This document shows, piece after piece, positions 48,979 through 63,282 of a DNA stretch of 64,000 nt; the first letter of the stretch is position 1; the number at the start of each line of letters is the position of its first letter. A model generated the notes under the pieces. That model made no database searches, had not been told where the DNA came from, and worked only from the letters and a program-made list of their open reading frames with translations. This stretch comes from Apis mellifera (Eukaryota; Arthropoda; Insecta; Hymenoptera; Apidae). The position numbers and the translations under genes are program-made. The stretch covers positions 8,390,963-8,454,962 of the forward strand of contig NC_037643.1 in NCBI RefSeq assembly GCF_003254395.2. Direction: 5' to 3'.

Positions 48979-51900
48979 ATTGAGAGAGAAAGAGAGAAAA
49001 AAAAAATCGTGCATTACAACGACCAGAATAAATTATGAATACATTCCCTGATCAAAGCGAGCACGCTTAAAGAAAACATCCTGAAATAATTTCAATTCAC
49101 CCGTAACAAAGATAACAACCCATTATCCGACGTTCAAGAAAATACCTCCATGTTACCTCCACCTTTCGTTTCCATCGGTTAACGTGCGTAACAAACGCGA
49201 ATCAGATTACCGCGAGAGCGGTCGCCGCTCCCCCTTTGAAAAGCAAAACGCGAAACGAACTCTCTCCTTAATCGCATCAATTATTCCACGTATACAGCAT
49301 CGTACGATTCATCAATCTTTGCGGAACGTTCCAGTCTTGAATCGAGCGATCGTTCGCATTTGCCTGATAATTTGCGAAACCCTCCTCCTCCTCCTCCTCC
49401 TCCTTCCTTCCTTCTCCCTCCCCCGGTCGATTACTTCTCCCTCGAAAGAGAAGAAAAACAAAAAGGTTGCTGATTAATCAGCGTCTGCATCACGGCACCG
49501 CGTAAGTTCTTCAACTGAAGCACGTATTCTCGAGATGCTCCGTGAACCGTTCAAGGAGCATCATCGATGGAACAAGAAGAGAGAAGGAGGAGGAGGAAGA
49601 AGGCTAGCCTTACCCGAGGAGGAGTTATCTCGGGTTAAGCTAGAAGTGCATCGGGTACCTCCTGACCTCGATCACAATCGAGCCGTTGTAATCGAATGAA
49701 CCGAGAGGAGCATGGTCCCTCTCTCCTTGTTCGGTTCAGCTGTCGACCAACTGAATCGATCGCGGAATCCGTCGAGTCTCTCTTTGTGCTAAGTAAGATT
49801 CTTGCGGTACCTAACCTCTCCGCCGCTTCCTCCCCGTCCGCTCCTTTTATTCCCCTCGGAAAAGAAACTCGATCGTCTACTTTCGGTGAAATATCGAATT
49901 CGAACCGTGAAATCAAGGTTGTAAGAATAGGGAAGTGATAAACGAGGGGAGAAAGCAAATTTCTCTCTCTCTCTCTCTCTTCCGAAATCGTGAAACCGTT
50001 TATAGAAATTATGTATAAAAGAAGGGATGAAAATAGAACTTAAATCTTTCTCGAATTGGATTTTCTTAACGAAAAATATAATAATAATACGGGCATGGAA
50101 TCGTGAATATATTATATTATTTATTAGATTTAAGAGAAAGATAATAGAAAATGAACATTCCAAAAGACAGATTTAATCTGACAGAAAGTTTCAAATATCC
50201 CATATTATCCGCGAACGATATTAAATTTATAGATATTGAACAAATTCACAAGTTCGAGCTGCATAATACTTAACGCAATTCAAGAACCATCACTAACCCA
50301 TTCCGACAAAAAACTTCATTGAATTCCTTTATGCATTTCGTTCGTTTTATTTTTGTGAATCCTTAGATCATAATTATGCCGATCTTGCAAACGATGCGGT
50401 GTTTAATTAATTCGCAGAAAATTCTCTTCTTGATTTGTCTTTGTCAAACACTTACATCTCCGATACCAAGTGCATATATCTACACACACACACGTATATC
50501 TACGCCGTATACACGTCTACGCAGCTTGTTGCAGCAGTTTAAACGGTTCTTAACGCAAGCGGGCACTTTGCGGCTTTTAGAGCGTTTCGGCTAATGCGCT
50601 AAAATGCACTTCGTTACGCTGTGCACCGCAATGCAAACGGGCCAGCACCGTGCATTCACTCCACACCCGCTCTAGTGGAAATAACGTATAGTTACCGACG
50701 CCGGAGATTTTCGCTATTCGGAAGCAAATTTGTCGTCGGAATTTCCAAGGCAAGCATTGCGGTATAAGCTTACAACGCGTGAAAATTATCTCACCGCGAA
50801 TAGATAGAGTAAAATTACACGCGAGTAAAATTAAGAAAAAGGTAGCGAAATTATTTTTGCGAATGGAATTCTTTTGTAAATTTTTTTCTTTTATGCAACT
50901 TTTTCCGTACATATAACTGTCGAGATACTTGCAAAAAATGATTCGATAAATTTTTTTATTTTAACTTTATTTGTCTTTTCGATTTTTAATTCGATTCTGA
51001 ATATTATATTAGGTAAGTAAAATATTTACTTGATTGAAAATTTCACTTTTCATTTTTTTTTTATACTTATAAGTAAACAGAAATGTCAAATTATTCGTCA
51101 ATCTACTGGAATATGTTAATAAACTCACTATAAAAGATTTAATCCTAGAAGCACAATAGCTGGATCAACAATAAACGAGAGAGTTAAACACTTAACCAAA
51201 GTTCTCTAATGGGATAAAAATTTTTCTACGTATAATCTCATTCAATAAATCTATCTGGTATACTTTTATTATACACGAGAAACAATATCAATATTATATT
51301 TAATTTTATTTTTCAGAATTCTCAATAAATTTCTCTTATATTTGTTTTATTTCGTCATTTCTTGTAACAATTTAAAAAAATTCCTTCGTTAATTCATTTT
51401 TTTCTAATTCGTATATTTCAATTGTATAAAATAGCGTTTGTCGTGCTCGATCGATACGTCGTAAATCTTACTTACCATCTACGTTCTTTCGTTCTTCGTG
51501 AAATCATCGGCGACGAAAACGTATCTCTTATACCACGAGTTCCCCCGAGTGGCTATCGTAGAAATTTTAAAAGATGTAACTCTTTATCCTATCCTATCTA
51601 TGTCTGCCCGGATGAAATATATCGCGTAAAATGTGAAACATGCCGCGCAAGGACGCCACGAATCATATTTTTCCCCGGTATACTCAACTGTCAAGCGCAT
51701 GAAACTTATCGCGCTAGATAAAACGCGATAAATAGTGTTTGACGCGAATAATAATGATGTCACAGCCTATTTATTTTCACAGATTCCGATCTTGTTGAAA
51801 GGAACGGTAAATCTTTCCACATTTTAGTCCAAACTACTTCCAATGACACGCGAGAGATGATTTTATCGAATCGTTTTATCGCGTGAAACTGGATGAAACC

Positions 51901-52820
51901 GAATAACCTGATCAACACTGACAAGACACAAAACACTGGTTTTAAAGAAACTTCGATATTGTCAATCTTAAGACACGATACAAACATGGACGACAATGCT
52001 GATCGTGAGGACCTCTGACGAGATCTTGACGAATCAAGAATTTAAATTTTCGTCACAATTCTGTTATGTACAATACATTCACTTTTTTTTTCTATCTTAA
52101 AAATACGTAATTAATTAAAATTACATGTCTATTGTAATTGTCTAATATCACTTTAATCCAAATATCTTTCACGATGATACATATATTTAATAAATAAAAG
52201 TTACGAGTATAAAAGGAAATTTTCCTATTTTACGGATATATATATTACGTAAATATTTTGTTTCAAAGTACATAGTAGCAACATTTTAATGTTCATTTGC
52301 TATCAAATATCCGATGTTTATATTTATAAATGTTCAAGATATTTTCTGTTAAAATCTATGATATGGAAAAATATACAAAATTAGATATGTTTATAAAACT
52401 TGAGATCGAAATATTTAAAACTTTTCCACGATAAAGGAAATCAGTAATATACAATAGAAATAAGTCATATCTCTAACTTGATAAAAGTAAATGTTATAAT
52501 AAGATTTATCTTTCTAATAATATACACCTGAAAGGTATGTTTCATAAAATTTTATTATTTTTTTTCTTTTTCAGATAAATATGTCTGAGTAATTAAGAAA
52601 TGGATATTTTTCCAGATAATAATTAATACCTTTATAAATCATATAAAACAATGTTAAAAGAAACATTGATAAAATTAATCTACAAAATCTGAATAAAGTA
52701 TAGTTAAATAAATATATAAATTACTATATTTTCAGTTGTCTTAACATTTTTTAAACGTAAAATAAACAAATAAACTCAAAAATCCATTTTCGAGGAAGAA
52801 CAGAGGAAGAATTTACTTAC

Positions 52821-52873
52821 ATATTTGTAGACGCATCATCGAACCTGTCACGTTCAACTTTCTCATCCGCCAT
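52821..52873 (-). CDS. Candidate alternative first coding exon (MADEKVERDRFDDASTN)
   Basis: An ATG in good context (aaaatATGG) opens 17 codons, MADEKVERDRFDDASTN, plus two bases, ending at a strong donor, gtaagtaa. It ends after two codon bases. That does not fit groucho's first visible exon, but it fits the next one (43147), where the joined codon would be ATC and the protein would continue LKLECEKL. It could equally be the first exon of an unrelated gene, or an 18-codon open frame ending at the TAA in the donor. I do not recognise the peptide. Confidence 0.3.
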
Positions 52874-55800
52874 ATTTTCTCTCCATGATAGAACAAGAGA
52901 CATAACCTGTCCCAGTTACTCATCACTTCACACAATACAATCCAATCTAAAATAACATCTTTTAACACAATACACCTCACGCACATTACGACATACGTTA
53001 ATCATTTCTCCATCGTACTTCGAAATTAGCCATCAAGACACGAGAAAACCGCAGGTCTCGACGCTCGATACACCGAGCAATCGCAGAAGAATTCAATCTC
53101 TTGTCTAGCAGCGACATGCAAAGACCAAAGGAGCACGGATCGAGACTTTTCCTTTCTCGCTTCGAAATCGCGTAATCCTGGCCGTGGAATCTCCGGTATT
53201 CTCATCTTCATCCTCTTCGTATCTCTCGTTCCCTCTCCTCCTCTTTCCCTCGTCGTAGTATCATTAAAATTGCTCGAGCTTCTACGTAGCAAAGTACACG
53301 ATGGTGTCGCCCTCTCGACGCGAGGGTCTGCGGTCAGAGGTTACGCCAATGGAGACTACGGTAGTTGCTAAATTCTCGAGATGGCAAAGCCACGAGAGAG
53401 AGAGAAAGAGAAGCAGGAGGGAAATATTCGGCGAGAGCGGCAAAAGATGGACAGAGAAAGAGGATCGTGTGGGTGGGATAGAGTACGGCTGAAATTGTGG
53501 AGAAAGAGGGGCAAAGGTGGCCACGGATGAGGGAAGTTGCGGTTACCGTGGTCGCCGCGGTTGCGGCTTAGGCAAATTGAGATAGTTCGCAAACCACCGA
53601 CCAGCTGACCTAACCGTCACGCCAGGATGCTGGCGGGCCCGCGACTCCTGGGAGAATTTCGCAGTTCAAAAGGAAGCGGTAAATGCGAGAAGCTCGTTTC
53701 GATAGCGAGCTGCCTGCGGTCCATGGAATAGAAAAAAAATTTACCAACGGATCGCGTAAAATCAGTCATTTGCAGAAACATTTCTTCGAAACGAATCGAC
53801 CAGCTAGGCTTGCTTACGTTACCAAGTCGTCGATAGGAAAAAAACATCTCGGTAAAAAGTATTCGAGGAATCGGTTCTTGTGCTATTATTGCAAATATTT
53901 CTTCGTAACGAAGAATAGGTAGGAAATATATGGTACGATAATTGTTTTTGATTGTTGGCTTGAGAAAATAACGTCAATGTAACGTAATAATTGATTATTT
54001 TACAGATTACAATATCGAAATAAAATATTAATCACGAATTATAAACAGTAAGAATCAATTGTTTTTACACTTTTTTATAAACAAATATTAGAAATCACAA
54101 ATCTTACTTGAGATTCAATATAAATTTAACGTTATCGATAAACCATGTTCAACATTATCGGCACGTATTAAATTTATCGAGTTATCGAAAGTATCACTGC
54201 GTTATCAAAGCATCGAAAATCATATCCGGAAAATATTTTATCCAGTAATCGATATTGCGATAAAAATTGTTCTACAAACACCACAAATCGATCTTGATCG
54301 TTTAACGCTTATCTCGAGTACATCCTTTGGATTACTGTATCGATAAGAGAAGAACAATTTTTAACCGTACACTTAGAAGAAATAGGTAATACAAATTATG
54401 ATTATTACATGATTTAGTATTTCACAATCACTCTGATAACTTTAAGAGTAAAAAAAGTATAAAAAAAATTAAAAATATTAAATATTTGTAATAAACAAAA
54501 TCTTTTATTTCATGTAAATTTAATGCCACTGCTTGTATCTAAAAAACCATGAAAATGTAATTATTGATGTAATTAATGAATCTGATTAAAAACTTTTTCA
54601 TATAAATGTAATAATTCACAAATATCTATTAATCAAAATCACTAAATTTAGTTTATTTTACACAAATGTAACAAAATTCTAAATTACACGATGCACTCCT
54701 AACCTCACTAAACATGTACACAATTTCAACGATGTTTTAATTTATCTTCTCAAAATCGAATCTATATATTAATCATACTTCAAACTTTGTCCTATCTTTA
54801 ATATCAAATAAAAAACATAAAAGAACCAATATTGAACGTAATCTTTATCTTTCAAAATCAAGATGATTCGGCGTGACGAAACGTGACAAACCAGTCGTAC
54901 CAACCTACGTGGTGTAGAGGTTCGATCGATTCACAATGAAACGCGCGCTTCCCATTTGAAACCGACGTACCATCAGCATGGTGCAACATTACACACGTCC
55001 ACGGCAAAGTGAGAATTCGAACTGGCGAGCGTGAAACGGAGAGAGCCGCAATTACAAACGGGACCTGTCGGTATCGCAGCATCGATCAAAACGGTTGAGC
55101 ACCACTGGCAGTAGGTAAACAGTACTGTATTGTATTTGTGTGCTTAGCCCGGCAAATATTAGCCACCATATCGCTTATGGTGCTTGTTGAGCGAGGGTGA
55201 TGGTCGATAGTTTCCGTGGTGGGAGCGGTGAAGAGGCTTCGTTCGTGAGCGTTCCGTGAACGGGTGCGCGCGTGTATATACGCGACGCGGCTCACAGGCT
55301 TAGCTCTCGTACATAAGCACGCAATACGCATGTCGCCCAGCCTGCTGGCGCGGTGTGTGATTCGTGGCTGAGTGTGTTTGTCCATCCGTCCATATAGGGC
55401 TGTTTGTTCTTGCTCTCCTTGTTTGAAGAACGTCGGGATCCCGGTCTGTGCAAACTCCTCATTATTGCGAACAATGTACACAGGGCATAGCGCGTGCGTG
55501 CGTGCGTTTCCGCGCTCTCGCGTATGCCAACGTATGCGCGCGCATACAGCCCATGTGACTAAAATTGTCTCACGATTGCGTTTCCCTATATGTGCACATA
55601 TATGTATATGTACATAATACGTAAGTATATATATATATTATCTATCTTTATATATAAATGTGTATCATATACGTATATACGTATATATATACGCGAGCAT
55701 GAAACGTTACACGTGACAAGCAACGCAAATCGGTGTGTACATGTACATATATATATATATACATCGAGGCGCAATCGAATTTTTTTCGCGACCCAGTGAA

Positions 55801-58609
55801 AACGTTCCTCCACCCCCTCGTACTGCTGATTGCACACAGAGGCTCGAGTGTTCTCGTTGGCTTCGATTGCGCTCGTTTAGCCCAGCGAGAGCATAAAACC
55901 GCGAATCAACGCGCACCAGAGTAGTATGAGAATTGCATTAAGAAAAAGGATTCGACGACGCGTGAAACGCGATCATCGATTTGCGTCGATTTTTTTTCCA
56001 CGCGTATACACGTTCTCTCTCATGTACATACACACGTACGCGTACACGTTTTTAATAGAAGCGAACAATCGGATGAAAAATAACGTATAACGACGGCGTA
56101 TGACGATCGCGTATAGCAATGTATTCACGATTAACCACTTCTCGACTTTTTAAAAGTTCGAACACGTATCGTCGCGGAGTGCCGTTTAGAAAGGCCACGC
56201 TTTACGAAGTATTTGCCGCACGGTCCTCGTGTTAAATGCCAGCCACGATTTTAATTTGTAATCAGGACTCGAGGTTCGAAATAAATAATCGATACGCGTT
56301 CGAAGAGAGCCGAGGCCGTAGTCTTGTAACAGACCCGCGGCTGTCTTTCCGGCCTGGCCACGTCCAAGAGTGCGCAGGGGCCGAGCATGAAACCCGTATG
56401 AAGGCATTTTAATGATGACGAGGGTCCAAGTACCATTTCCCGAATTCGGCCATTAACGCGGAAATTGACGGCAGTTTTAGGGCGGACCGTCCCAAATTGC
56501 CCGGAGCCCTTCAATTTCGTAGTCGATTCCGTCCCCTCGCAATAATCCACACCGGCTGGTGCAGGAAATTCGACGGGGGAGGGGAGAGCAGTTATTCACG
56601 GAGCAACCCTGTTGTTCTCACCTACTCACCGGCTTGCTTAAAACTTCCAGTTTCTTCCTTAATTATACCATGAACAGAACCCGGGTCTCGATTTCTGATT
56701 CGATAGACCACGACGAAGGGAATTTCATCGTTATTTTTACACGCGATTACAGAACTGGTTGTGTATATTTTGTATTTTTTTCTTTTATATTTTTTTTATC
56801 GTGGGAATGAGTATTTTTTTGCTTAACAAAAATGTAGAGTAGAGGGGATAATAGCAATCGGTTGATGATATGAATGACAATTACGTTGATTATGACTACA
56901 TTTTACACGTGACTAATTCACGACGATTATTTTTTTATTGATATAATTTATAGTTTGTATCGAGGCACCAATTACACGGATAAATTATAGTTTATATAAA
57001 CTATATTTGATTAGAATAATTTTCCTTGATGAGATTACGTATAAAAGTAACATGAAAAAAATCGTTTCTCGAAATTTCAGCTCAGTTGTTTCCTTTTTAA
57101 TTTTCCTTTTCCATTATTCTTATTCGGATTAAAATAAGATGAGAGGAGGTTTTTGAAATAGAAAAATTAGAAATTATCTAAGAGGTAAAAAATTCAAATT
57201 TCGAAATACAAGTTTTCGAAGTGAAGAAATCCAAGTTTGAAAAATCAATGAATTTATATATCTTTCTTTCTACGCGTGTTAGAGTTTAAAATAAACATCG
57301 CGAATGGGCGCGCGTGGGATACGCAAATGATAAATGAGAGGATGAGTGTGAACAGCGATAATTGTGGAACGATTATACACAGTTAGCCACAAAATGTAAA
57401 AACGGTTGCGTGACAAGGCATGAAAGCGAAACAACAATGTTCCGAGATGAGAAATTATCGGAAACAGAATCTTTGACATGTATTGCAAATAACATAATAG
57501 AAAACTTACAAATGTATCTTATCTATTTTATTTATTTATTTATTTATTTTTTTCCCCCCCGATACGAATGTGAATAAATTTCTCTTAAAATATTTTTATC
57601 TCAATTTTTCGAGCATTTTAAAAAAATAAAAAATATTGATAAAAAGATAATATTCGTTTCATTGAAGTAAGTTTCACAATATATACACATATTTGTGTCA
57701 CTTTACGACGATAATAAGAACGAAATAATTTCATATTTTTCTAGAATCGATTATAATAACAAGAGATAGTTGTTCAACGCGTATTCAACAAATTCATGGA
57801 ATTAAAAAAAAATTTATCTCCCGAGATTATTACTATTTCCACGAATTTAACTATATATACGAATTCTTATTTCGCCGAGGAAAATTTTTAGAGGAACGTT
57901 ATACACATCACGTGGTTCAAACGTGCATTCCTATTAAATTCCAATTAAATATCTGTACATACTCGAGCAATTAATATATCGACTATGCGTGAGAACGATA
58001 CGATACGTGTAAATTAAAACAAAGAAATCGTATCTTAAAATAAGATCAAACTATGTAAACGCATTAGCCTATTACACGTATATATTTGTCGTATAATCAT
58101 TGATATCGGCTCAATAAAAAGTGTATAAACACGCATCTACTTCTATCTTTTATCTCTCTAAAAAAAAAAAAAAAAAACGAACACTTATATTACATACACA
58201 ATTTTTTACTCAAATTTCTCAATTATCGCCTTATGTAATCCCCCAATTATAAATACTTAAAACTCGATACTCTCTTCTAAAAGAGGTTCCTTACAAGAGA
58301 TTCCTTAAAATAGGAGATCGCACGTATGCGCCTCGAACGAAACGGGGAGATAAGATAATTAAAGAAATTATCGGCGACACCCAATTTCGAGGCGAGCCGG
58401 TTCGGTTAGCCGGCAATTAATTCGATCGAGGTTCGTTCGTCGATCGTTCCATAAAGCTTGACAAATATTTGATACAGTGGCCGGCAAACAACGAGCCAAC
58501 ATCTTTTCTTTTTTTTTTTTTTTTTTCCCTTTTTGCCAACCCTTGTTGGCGACCTCGCAAAAGGAAGAAGTGTCGGGCGCATAATATCGGCAATTTCTAA
58601 CTAAACGGC

Positions 58610-58719
58610 CGCTTCCATGGAAGCGTGGAAGAGGACTCACGGTCTATGAACAATGAGGCGATCTTAAGGACTCCTCCGGTCGGAGGAGGCTTTGTTCGAC
58701 ATGTTCGACCAAGGACTCC
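58610..58719. other. Dense cluster of small palindromes and direct repeats
   Basis: The cluster contains a perfect 16-bp palindrome, CGCTTCCATGGAAGCG (58610-58625), an 8-bp stem CTCCTCCG/CGGAGGAG with a 2-nt spacer (58671-58688), GTTCGAC twice (58694, 58703), and AAGGACTCC twice (58666, 58711). I see no coding or RNA gene that explains it. Confidence 0.6.
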
Positions 58720-61700
58720 GGTGACAATGGTCCTCCTTGATTTCCAACGTTTCGCTGCCCCTTACAAATTAGCCCGTATTATCGCGCCAACAATGCGGTT
58801 TCTTCTCCGTTTTCTGGCACAGCACAGACCGTGGACGATGTTCGAAAGTGTAGCAAAACATCTTCGATTCGAATGGAAGAAAATAAAGAACGGGGATCTC
58901 ACGAGATCTTGTAAATATTTTTCACCAAAATTGATGGAAAAAATAGATACCCGATTCGTCGAAATTTGAAATAATAATTTGAAGAGAAATATTTTGTTTA
59001 AACAATTTTTTTTAATAGATACAGTGATACGAAAGAGGTTTTCTTTAATTTCTTTTCGCGCAATGGAAATTTCATTTCATTCTATCGTGACGATGAAAAA
59101 TTACAGAGGCATTGCACACATAGTTGCATAATTTTTCCCAACCCGTGGAAACATCGCTCCGACAACGATTTCTTCGACGGAGCGAACCGGGTCGAGGGGT
59201 CGTCGAGGGGAATTGATTAAATCGTCGCCTTAATCGCGGTAACCTCAGCGAACGTGCACCGCAATAAACTAATGACTGACCCTAAGATTGCGCGCCACGG
59301 CGTAATTTACCGTGACTCGGTTACGTTATTTTCCGATTCACGCTCTTAATATACCGATTTGCGCGAAGCAGCTTCGGCCGACGATTGCGTTGCGAATGGC
59401 TGTTCCAACGATACGATTAATTGGCGTAAAAAAAAAAGAAAAAAAAAAGAAAAGAAAAAAAGAACTGCACATCGGTCTCGCTTTTCAACAGGGCTGTTAT
59501 TGAACGCATTAAGGGGGGACACGTGTATCGTCTACACTATGTATATGCACTGTGTATCCTTCGAAGAAAAAAACTTTCAAGATTACGTAGATGCTCTACA
59601 ATATTATTTAGAGTTTGGAAAAAGGAATTTTAAAATCTTATTCCAATAATTATTCAAATTTTTCAACAGAGAAGATAACACGGAGAGAAAATTAAATAAT
59701 GTGTACAAATATTTATCTTCTTATTTATCTTTCTTTTTGAAAATTTTCGAAAAACTAAAATTAGTTCTGGTTACCAGGCCGGAATATATCCCCTTAATCG
59801 ATTAAATTCGTATCGTGGACAATGGAGAGATAAAACGTTGCCCCTTTTTTATCGGGATACGGATGCTACCGTGCGGAATTGGTATGATAATGCAACCATT
59901 CTGCAACGGGATAACGCGGCCTGTTTGTATATTTTGCAACAATTACAGCCAAGGGATTTGCACGCTGCCCGATTTCTCGGTGGACCTGTCTACCGTGAAC
60001 GTGGCACCGCAACCACCGATTAACAATGAATTTTTGAATCGTGCCGCCGCCGCCGCCGGTTCAGCCCGTCGCATTACGCTTAGCGCAAAATAAATTTAAT
60101 TAAAACTCGCTAACGAATTTAATTAGAGGGGAAGAAGAGGCGCGATATAAGTCCAAGTCAAACATTTATCATAACGATGAATCATTCTTTTCTTTTCTTT
60201 TTTTCTTTTTTTTTTTTTACGATGATTCATCGAGACCAAAGATCAATATTTCTTTTCTTTAACGAAGCAATCGGATATAATAATATCCGTGCTCGCATTT
60301 AATTCCCAAATTCCGGAAATCTAGAAGATTTTTTTAAACTATCTAATGAATAATTTTATTAGATATCTTTAAAAAAAATTTAAGTAATTCAGAAGTTTTT
60401 TTTTTCTATAGAAATTAAATAAATTGGGAGAAGCTCAAATTCGATTATTAATATTTTTTCGCCGAATAATATTAACATTTATTTATCCGGATAATATTAA
60501 TATTTATTCTATCACGGTGAACAAATATTATTTTTTTTTTACCAAAGACTCGCCGCATAATATTTTAAAAAATATTGCGGATCGATAGGTTAAAATCAGG
60601 AAAGAAGAAAGAAAGAATCTCGATATTTTATTCAAGTTCATTTACATTTAAAGATCGTAAGAAATGATGATATCACATACGTATATCGAGCAAGTAACGC
60701 GATAATTCGTAATCGATATACTTTCTCCTCCCCCTCCCCGAGAAAACTTACGAAAAGTGTTTGCCTACTCGAGATATTCGCGGATATGTAATAAACCGTC
60801 CGTCCACACGGAATCTTAAAACAGGCGCGCGACACGAGTTATTCGAGGAACGAATTCGCGTCGAGATATCGCGTGATAAACGCGCAATTGCTCTCGCTCG
60901 ATTTTTTCCCCTCCCCATCGAATATTCGAACTCACTGTTCCCGCGATTCACGATTCGAGACGCGCCTTTTCAACTCCCTTCCCCCTCCTTTAAGATATTT
61001 CCGTGGCCGAGTTTCACCGAGGATCTGCGTCATTTCTCTGGAAATTTTTAGACAAATCCGCACCAGATATCGCATGTGTGTGTGTGTGTATATACGATAT
61101 ATTTTCGTGTATATATGTGTTCCTTCGCGTTTACGACGCATCGCTTCGATAAAGACATTTCCGGCCCGGATTTGATTTATTCGGGACAATATCGGGAGAG
61201 AACGACACACAGATTCTCGGTGATATTTCAACCGAAATATCATCTCTCTCTCTCTCTCTCTTTTCGGTTACGTGGAAACTCGGTGACTTACGTAAGACGC
61301 GAGCGACTGTAAGTTGAAAAATGGGGGAGAGGTTTTAGTTTTGAATATTTGAAAGAAAAATTGGTTTCGAGATTTTTGACGACACGTGATATTTTTTTCT
61401 TCCCTTTTTTCGAATTGAAATTCTATAATACGTCGATCGATCGTTTGCCTCGGCCAGAAAGGTTTAATAAGGGTATTCTTGATTCGTGTTAATTTGTTAT
61501 CTGCAATCAAATAAGATACGGTTCGCGATAAAAACGATACAACAGGATAGGAGTCTCGGTTCAAAAATTTAAGCTTCTAATATTTAGCCAAGTGTCAAGG
61601 ACGAAAGATTTATCTTGTTTAACGTAATAATATTTATATTAATTATTTGTCTTGCGGGGTAATTAAAGAATTTCTCGTTAAATAGATAAAATTGTTTGTA

Positions 61701-63241
61701 CAGGGATTATCTAATTGTTTCGCGTGCAACACATTTATTATTTATTTACTCTGATCGTTCGATTTTAACGCGTCTCAAATTATTCCTTCTTACTTCTTCT
61801 CGGGCACAATATCATCTATTTATTTTCATCTTTGTTCATTACGTACAGATACGAATACGTGCGATAAAAACATCTGATCCCCATCTGTCCCTCTTACGAA
61901 TATATCGAAGGCAATTTCGACAAAAATAATAGAAGCCAATTATAGAATTAATATTTCTCTCTCTCTCTTCGAATCAAAGCAACGATTTTACTTTTCTTTC
62001 CTTTCTTCTTTTTTCCCAAATTCTCTCTACAAGTTGCAAATTACAAATGGACTCGTTCTCCCTCCTCAATTTTACACGATCGAAGGCGGAAAAAAATAGA
62101 GAAATCCGTGGTCCCCGCCGATTGGCCAACCGCAAACGTTTTCTCGGCCGTCGCCGCGGCTCGAAATTCTCGAGTGGCAAGGGTTCAAGTATTAGTCGTC
62201 CCGGAAACACTAAGGAGGGGAAGGAAGGGAAGGAGGAGGGGGGCAGGATCTTAACGATCGATCCCCGTCTAGAAGTTTAAAGTATCGTCTGGAGAACGGA
62301 ACGACGGCGGTGCGCAGAGAGGGAGGGGTGCGGAGACGAAGGAGGAGGAGGTGGAGGGAGGGAGGTACGCTCGGCTGTTAAAACTTTCCGCCTGGAGTTT
62401 CGTAATGATCGGCGAGCCAGTTTGTCCGGAAATAATATTTGTACAGCTTGTACGTAAACAACCCTGGCGGCCCTCCAGAGTGCCAATAACACCGCCTGTG
62501 TCAACTCGGTCAAGTACCAGGCCGCTCAAATGAGTCACGATGCGAGTGCCAGAAGAAAGGTGTAACTCTTCGGCTTCGAGAAAGAGTCAGGGCAGTGTCC
62601 AAAGAGCAGGCCAACGGTATATATACGGTATATCTCCCTCTCTCTCTCTCTCTCTACCGCCCTATGTTTCAGCCTTTGCTTTCACGACCGCGATAAACTC
62701 GCTACGTTGACTAACGACGCGAGATTCCGTTCGGTCGTTTACGTTCCATGCAAATTAGTAATTCACGAAAGGCTTTTAGCGCCTTCGAGCCCGCCGAGCT
62801 TGTTTGAATACGTCGCGTTTAAGTATCGGGGAAACCGGGGGATGAGGAGGATTCACCCTTGGAGGATCCTGAAGGAACGGAAATCTCGACGGTTCGACGA
62901 AAATATAATAAAATTCTCGCGAATTTTGGGATAAAGGGTAGAGAAAAAAATATCGGGGAATGCGAATAATTTAATAAATAGGAGATTTGTAGGTAGATTT
63001 TATCTGGTGTATACGGATGAATAGAAATATTCGAATATCCGGGAAATCGTTAATTTGCTAAATTATTCCGCAACGCCGCATTACGTGGTATGAATGATAG
63101 TTCATGAATCGTGTTAATAGTTACGTTTACACGCTTCATTCTAGCTAGAAGATAAATTGAAAAAATATTTACGCGTATTTACATAAATTCCCGAAAAGAC
63201 GTTAGTTAGCACGTCTACGACGATTCTCTCGAACCGTGTAT

Positions 63242-63244
<3 letters not shown>

Positions 63245-63278
<34 letters not shown>
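63245..63278. repeat. (TA)17 microsatellite
   Basis: Seventeen perfect TA units. Shorter TA runs lie near 995-1017, 40079-40102 and 42232-42251. Confidence 0.9.

Positions 63279-63282
<4 letters not shown>

Noticed and set aside
49635..49958. Minus-strand 107-codon open frame upstream of groucho
   Set aside because: No recognisable domain, and its reading conflicts with low-complexity sequence at both ends. I could not join it in phase to the candidate exon at 52821 with convincing splice sites.
58625..58969. Plus-strand 114-codon open frame
   Set aside because: No recognised family, no splice context, and the next stretch is AT-rich non-coding. It starts inside a palindrome cluster. Kept only as a structural observation.
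62269..62538. Minus-strand open frames in a CpG-rich block
   Set aside because: Two overlapping frames of similar length are equally open and neither shows a family motif or good splice signals.
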